Part shown: in pieces, positions 60,324 to 64,000 of the stretch | How positions within the stretch are numbered: position 1 is the first letter of the stretch | How the letters are laid out: each line of letters begins with the position of its first letter | Assembly (NCBI RefSeq): GCF_001908275.1 | Contig: NZ_CP018620.1 | Location: forward strand, 2,852,001-2,916,000 | DNA length: 64,000 nt | Direction: 5' to 3' | Origin: Paenibacillus xylanexedens | GTDB lineage: Bacteria; Bacillota; Bacilli; Paenibacillales; Paenibacillaceae | Translations under genes and position numbers: made by a program | Notes under the pieces: generated by a model | Database searches by the model: none | What the model was told of the DNA's origin: nothing | What the model saw: the letters and a program-made list of their open reading frames with translations, nothing else

Positions 60324-61388
60324 TTATTTGTAAAATAAAAAGTGTGTGGGAACCGGTCTGAGGCTGCCATCTGAAGGGTTATTCACAACCCGATTATTCA
60401 GAATAAGCGAGGATGATCCACCGCCATCCAGATTATAGGCGTCAATCACCCCAAGCTTGTACAATCGCCCTTGCAACTCTTCAAGGGTAGCACCGGAACT
60501 TCCGCCCTCATTATATCCGTCAACTACAATAATCAATAACTGATCATCTTTATAATTGCCAATGACTGTACGTGGTGCTCGTTTGGGTGATACTTTCCAC
60601 TTGTCGGGAATTGGGGTTTTCCGCCCATTCTGTAGCAGCACCGGAACAAACGTAGCCCCGAATTGTGGTTGCAGGCGATCCAGTGAGTTTTTGTCGGAGA
60701 ACTTGCCTCCGACCAGTTTACCGGCATCGTTAAGTCCAACAAAAAACAGATCTTTGAAACTGGCCTGGAAACCGTTCACGTACTTCCCGTCCATGACGGT
60801 TGTGCTAAGTGGATAACGTTTGCCCCCACTGTCAGCAAATCCACCTGCGTTAATCCCGGCAATTGCGCCGTTACGCTTCACAGCCTGCATGGTCGTCTCA
60901 GAACGCCCAGGTTCACTGTCTAGAGCCATCTGCATGGCAGTAGGGTCTTTTAGCTTGATCTTCATGGCATAGCCCTTATAGCTACCAGGATTCACTCTGT
61001 ACATTTCAATCGTTAGCCGGTCACTGTCTACCCGTTCAAATGGAACGCCAAGCTTGGATGAAATCCGGTTGTTGTAAATCTTTTCCGGACGATCCGCTTG
61101 GGTGGAAGCCTTCTGCACAAGTGTAGACATCGTACTTGTTGTTTTATTATAGAGCTGTGTCGTTCTTTTAATAGAAGAAGAAGTCTGGACAGCAGCATCT
61201 TTTGCCCCCGCAAGCTCTTGGCTAATTGCTTGGGTCCGGGGTGTAATCGTATCCTCTGACAGTTCGGTAGGCATCAAACCTCCGGGTTCAAGTGGAGGAC
61301 GAAGCAGCAGCAGGCATAATATCAATCCAACAAAAGGAGCGAGTGCAAGCATAAAAAAACGATTAACCTGTTTGACGGGTGTAATCAT
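60324..61388 (-). CDS. Membrane-anchored phosphodiester glycosidase domain protein
   Basis: 354 residues. An N-terminal anchor (FFMLALAPFVGLILCLLLL) precedes a Ser/Thr-rich stalk (about 40-100) and then the NAGPA/exopolysaccharide domain: AVKRNGAIAGINAGGFADSGG, PRTVIGNYKDDQLLIIVVDG and the C-terminal YNLDGGGSSSLILN. A paralogous secreted protein is at 15852-16958. Its start overlaps the stop of the upstream coiled-coil gene by four bases (ATGA), so the two proteins are likely partners at the cell surface. Confidence 0.85.
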   Translation of the reverse strand: MITPVKQVNRFFMLALAPFVGLILCLLLLRPPLEPGGLMPTELSEDTITPRTQAISQELAGAKDAAVQTSSSIKRTTQLYNKTTSTMSTLVQKASTQADRPEKIYNNRISSKLGVPFERVDSDRLTIEMYRVNPGSYKGYAMKIKLKDPTAMQMALDSEPGRSETTMQAVKRNGAIAGINAGGFADSGGKRYPLSTTVMDGKYVNGFQASFKDLFFVGLNDAGKLVGGKFSDKNSLDRLQPQFGATFVPVLLQNGRKTPIPDKWKVSPKRAPRTVIGNYKDDQLLIIVVDGYNEGGSSGATLEELQGRLYKLGVIDAYNLDGGGSSSLILNNRVVNNPSDGSLRPVPTHFLFYK

Positions 61389-61795
61389 TTGAGCAGGTCC
61401 ATCTTTTTCTGGAGTGTCTCCAGTTGTTTTTTGACTTCGCTCAGCTGGGTATACAGTTTGTTGCTGTTATCCGTTTTGTCACTTGCATTATCCTTGGTGA
61501 AAGTCAGCAATTCATTGAAGGATTGAACCTGTCCCTGCAGGTCTTCTACTTCCTTTGATATCGTTGTTAGCTGATTTTCGTAGTCGGTTTTTAGCGCTGC
61601 AATCTGCTGCTGATTATGGGCTTGAAGCTGGTTAATCATCTGTTGCTGGAGATGGTTACTATAATAGTAGGTTCCAACGACTCCTAGTGCAATGAGAACA
61701 ATCCACATTACCAGAAACAGCTTGATTGAAGATCCAGCCTTGCCTTTGGCGCTCCGGGTGTGATGGATGTCAGAGGACGGGGCAGATGGTTTCAT
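61385..61795 (-). CDS. Single-pass membrane protein with coiled coil
   Basis: 136 residues from MKPSAPSSD, 7 bases after AGGAG. One membrane helix (about 25-45, LFLVMWIVLIALGVVGTYYY) is followed by a long extracytoplasmic coiled coil (LQQQMINQLQAHNQQQIAAL ... VEDLQGQVQSFNELL ... LYTQLSEVKKQLETLQKKMD). It is unknown as a family. Overlap with the glycosidase-domain gene suggests a scaffold or stabilising partner. Confidence 0.7.
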   Translation of the reverse strand: MKPSAPSSDIHHTRSAKGKAGSSIKLFLVMWIVLIALGVVGTYYYSNHLQQQMINQLQAHNQQQIAALKTDYENQLTTISKEVEDLQGQVQSFNELLTFTKDNASDKTDNSNKLYTQLSEVKKQLETLQKKMDLLK

Positions 61796-62234
61796 ATCAT
61801 CACTCCTGGTCATTTATAGGTACAAAAAAATTTCCAGTCCTCATTCTATCATGCCCCTATTGATTACGCAAAAATGAAATTCTTTACTTAATAGAGTAAA
61901 AAGAGATTGCATCGGAAGGAAGTCCTAGGATACAATTTCTTATAGATGCAATAAGTAGGAACTTTGGGCAGGTTTTTCGACTTTTTTAGATAGAAATGCA
62001 GGAAATTTATACTATATTTTGACCTTTCCGGGGATGGAAAGATGGACGTCATGGTGTTTTTATAACAAAATACAGTGAAAATAGAGCTTTTTTATCGGCT
62101 TCCTCCTGTATTTTTCTGTTTTTCGACATAATCCGACCTATGCTTCTTCTATACTCGGATTGTCGCATAGACGATGAAATCATCATGACAGAATTTAAAA
62201 GTTATTTGTCCAATACATAACAGGGGGAACAACA
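61796..62234. other. A/T-rich divergent promoter region
   Basis: No gene is seen. The stretch separates the coiled-coil gene (left) from the response regulator (right). It is strongly A/T-rich with several T-runs. The clearest feature is an imperfect dyad at 62124-62165: CGAC..AATCCGA pairs with TCGGATT.GTCG. Confidence 0.5.
62124..62165. promoter_or_regulatory. Dyad upstream of the ComA-like regulator
   Basis: Eleven pairs (CGAC and AATCCGA with GTCG and TCGGATT) around an 18-base loop, about 70 bases before the start codon; a plausible autoregulatory site or leader hairpin. Confidence 0.4.
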
Positions 62235-62891
62235 ATGAAAAAAGTATGGCAGGTGGTCATCATAGATATCCACCCCACCAGCATGCTCGGTACAAAATTG
62301 ATTTTGGAAGAGCAGCAAGATCTGACGGTACGTGGTATGACTTCGACCGGAACAGAAGGGCTCGATCTGGTGAATATTCACCAGCCTGATCTGATTCTGA
62401 TGGATTATCGTCTTCCGGAAGGTCAGGCAGATCAATATATTGCCCAGATGAAGAATCTGTCAGCTCACAGTCACATCATTATTTTGACGGATGAAGACAA
62501 TGTGAAGCTGTTTCGTCATCTGATGAGCCTTGGTGCAAGCGGCATGTTATCCAAACAGGCTTCCCCTAGCCAGCTGATTCATCTGATCTCTGGATTGCGT
62601 GAGGGCCATGTGTCCATTCCATTGTCGTGGTTAAACAGTGCGGAGTGGGCGCAACCTGTGGAGTCTCCGACAGAAGCACGTGTCATTGAATTAACAGAAA
62701 CCGAAACTTTTATCATGGAAAGAATTGTTCAGGGTGTAACCTATGATAAAATAGCGAATGAGATCAACGTTAGCAGACGTTCCATTGATAATTACCTGCG
62801 TAAAATATACGTGAAGCTGGAAGTGAGCAGTAGAGCACAGGCCATTGAACGTTATGCCTTGCATGCAAGACAAGTGAAGACGGGATCCTGA
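62235..62891 (+). CDS. Atypical ComA-like response regulator (NarL family)
   Basis: 218 residues: a receiver domain with phospho-acceptor Asp57 (LILMDYRLPEG), a conserved Lys in LSKQASP, and a LuxR-type helix-turn-helix (LTETETFIMERIVQGVTYDK, NVSRRSIDNYLRKIYVKLEV). Similar in length and plan to Bacillus ComA. The acidic pocket, normally two adjacent acids (IDDHP), reads IIDIHP: Ile12 replaces the residue that normally contacts Mg2+ directly. No kinase gene is adjacent. AGGGGGAAC precedes the ATG. Confidence 0.85.
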   Translation: MKKVWQVVIIDIHPTSMLGTKLILEEQQDLTVRGMTSTGTEGLDLVNIHQPDLILMDYRLPEGQADQYIAQMKNLSAHSHIIILTDEDNVKLFRHLMSLGASGMLSKQASPSQLIHLISGLREGHVSIPLSWLNSAEWAQPVESPTEARVIELTETETFIMERIVQGVTYDKIANEINVSRRSIDNYLRKIYVKLEVSSRAQAIERYALHARQVKTGS

Positions 62892-63027
62892 CGAAACAGG
62901 TCTGTTCTTCCCATGATCACAACAGTTCGGTATGCATCCGGTCATATTCGATGGTGAGCAGGAATAGGTTGTAGGGCTGCGGACTGCGAGTATAGTTTCG
63001 GAATAGGGACGAAAGGGGAACGGATCG

Positions 63028-64000
63028 ATGAAATATTTCTTTGCTTCCCGTACCAACAGGCTTTTGTCATCACCACTGAGGGATATACGTGAGATGTCTG
63101 GCAGGGATTATTTCATTTCTCTGGCAGAAGAATTGCCTGCGGAGGAGTTGTTTCCTTTCAAATTGTTGGAAGAAGCAGCCGTGTCTGTCTTTAGTTCAGG
63201 CCCCTCCGCATTGCAATATGGAGAGCCAGCAGGCTACACCCCCCTAAGAGAGTGGTTGAACAAAGACTGGAATGCACGCAAAGGCATACGAACGGTACCC
63301 GAGCAGATTCTGTTGACCACTGGTACTCAGCAGGCCATCGATCTGGTGATGCGTCTATTGCTTGAGCCAGGAGATTCTGTACTGGTTGAACATCCCACAT
63401 CTCCAGGCTGTCTTGAGGTTCTGGAGATGCAAGGAGCCAAGATTGTGCCCGTAATGGGTGATCGGGACGGCATACTGCCAGACCTTTTGGAGCATCACAT
63501 GCAGCAGGTTAGACCGAAGCTGCTTTTTGCTGCACCCAGTTTCTCGAATCCGACCGGTGCTTTGTGGAGTATGGAACGGCGGGAGGCAGTCCTTGAGCTG
63601 TGTTCGCGCTATGGTGTACTGCTTGTGGAAGATGATTCTTACGGAGAGCTCCATTTCGATGGCCTTGAGCCAACGGAATTCTATCGTAAATATCCTTCAC
63701 TCTTTGCACTGGATACTGCCGATCAGGGTGGACATGTTCTCTACATTGGTTCATTTAGCAAAACGGTAGCGCCCGCTCTTCGAACCGGATGGGCCGCTGG
63801 ACATCCTGCGCTGATTCAGGCGATGGCCTCGGTTAAACGGATTGCAGATGGTCAGTCCAGTCCGATGAATCAGCGGCTGTTGTATCAACTGCTTGCCCAT
63901 TCCCCTTTTCGTTGGAGTGATCACCTATCCATGTTGAATCGGGAGTATAAGACAAGACTCAAACTGATGCTTGAACTGTTGAAAAGACCGGGCTGGAAAG
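63028..64000 (+). CDS. Aminotransferase (class I/II PLP), C-terminus truncated by window
   Basis: The first 324 codons, starting MKYFFASRTNRLLSSPLRDI with GAAAGGGG upstream; it runs off the right edge. PLP fold-type I motifs are present: LTTGTQQAIDLVMRLL, APSFSNPTGAL, VEDDSYGELHF and the lysine in IGSFSKTVAPALRTGW. It resembles 2-aminoadipate/LysN-type and MocR-type aminotransferase domains, but there is no N-terminal GntR helix-turn-helix. Substrate unknown. Confidence 0.85.
   Translation, partial: MKYFFASRTNRLLSSPLRDIREMSGRDYFISLAEELPAEELFPFKLLEEAAVSVFSSGPSALQYGEPAGYTPLREWLNKDWNARKGIRTVPEQILLTTGTQQAIDLVMRLLLEPGDSVLVEHPTSPGCLEVLEMQGAKIVPVMGDRDGILPDLLEHHMQQVRPKLLFAAPSFSNPTGALWSMERREAVLELCSRYGVLLVEDDSYGELHFDGLEPTEFYRKYPSLFALDTADQGGHVLYIGSFSKTVAPALRTGWAAGHPALIQAMASVKRIADGQSSPMNQRLLYQLLAHSPFRWSDHLSMLNREYKTRLKLMLELLKRPGWK

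Noticed and set aside
1..64000. CRISPR arrays, tRNA/rRNA genes and insertion sequences
   Set aside because: No regularly spaced repeats, cloverleaf genes, ribosomal RNA segments or transposase frames were found on reading the window.

Overview
The window looks like a chromosomal segment of an endospore-forming Firmicute, most probably Paenibacillus. Evidence for this: strong AGGAGG-type ribosome sites with many GTG and TTG starts, S-box and T-box leaders, a gamma-type small acid-soluble spore protein with a near-perfect sigma-G promoter, CotF-like coat proteins, a Spo0E-type phosphatase, YtxC, AbrB, LiaFSR, and an LplB/LplC-type sugar ABC transporter. No rRNA, tRNA, CRISPR array, prophage or insertion-sequence transposase was seen. 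Gene density is ordinary for a core chromosome, and most genes have their own hairpin terminators.

Layout. 1-8 kb: a truncated lipoprotein, a YvlD-type membrane protein, mutS2, a small operon (DUF350 protein, a 26-residue membrane peptide, a zinc-ribbon protein), an MFS transporter, an FAD oxidoreductase and two spore-coat-like genes. 8-19.8 kb: an alaR/alaT-like pair, a Spo0E-like protein, a lipoprotein, two corrinoid salvage genes (a divergent cobU and a PduO-type adenosyltransferase) around a divergent DedA gene, an RluA pseudouridine synthase, a probable structured RNA, an ArsC/Spx-like protein, copy 1 of a repeat element, a 5'-3' exonuclease, a secreted phosphodiester-glycosidase-domain protein, a MOSC protein, a ROK fructokinase and an HRDC protein. 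19.8-29 kb: corA, then a SAM-riboswitch-controlled metA-metI-metC operon, mqnC, and a two-gene sugar dehydrogenase module whose aldo/keto reductase closely resembles plant L-galactose dehydrogenase. A 31-bp perfect terminator hairpin and copy 2 of the repeat follow it.

28.8-36.7 kb: a YitT protein, khtT-khtU (potassium/proton antiport), a small membrane protein, ytxC, T-box-controlled thrS and a 3D-domain protein. 36.7-46.5 kb: a gamma-SASP gene, liaF-liaS-liaR with a 24-bp palindrome upstream, a membrane-anchored HtrA protease, an OmpR-type two-component system, ispH and DAHP synthase. 46.6-52 kb: a glutamine synthetase with GSI-beta features behind a GlnR/TnrA-type box, serC, a tRNA methyltransferase, an AbrB-like regulator and a serine hydrolase. 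52-60 kb: a complete beta-glucoside utilisation operon (esterase, two permeases, binding protein, GH3 beta-glucosidase, LacI repressor) with two 24-bp operators, the first at the predicted start of transcription. 60-64 kb: a 34-residue membrane peptide, a second phosphodiester-glycosidase-domain protein with a coiled-coil partner, an atypical ComA-like response regulator and a truncated aminotransferase.

The least explained items are the paired 222/233-bp structured repeats with inverted ends, the folded intergenic region at 13.87-14.06 kb, a promoter-terminator pair predicting a roughly 65-nt transcript before the HRDC gene, and the response regulator that lacks one acidic-pocket residue. 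All calls come from reading the sequence; no database search was run.
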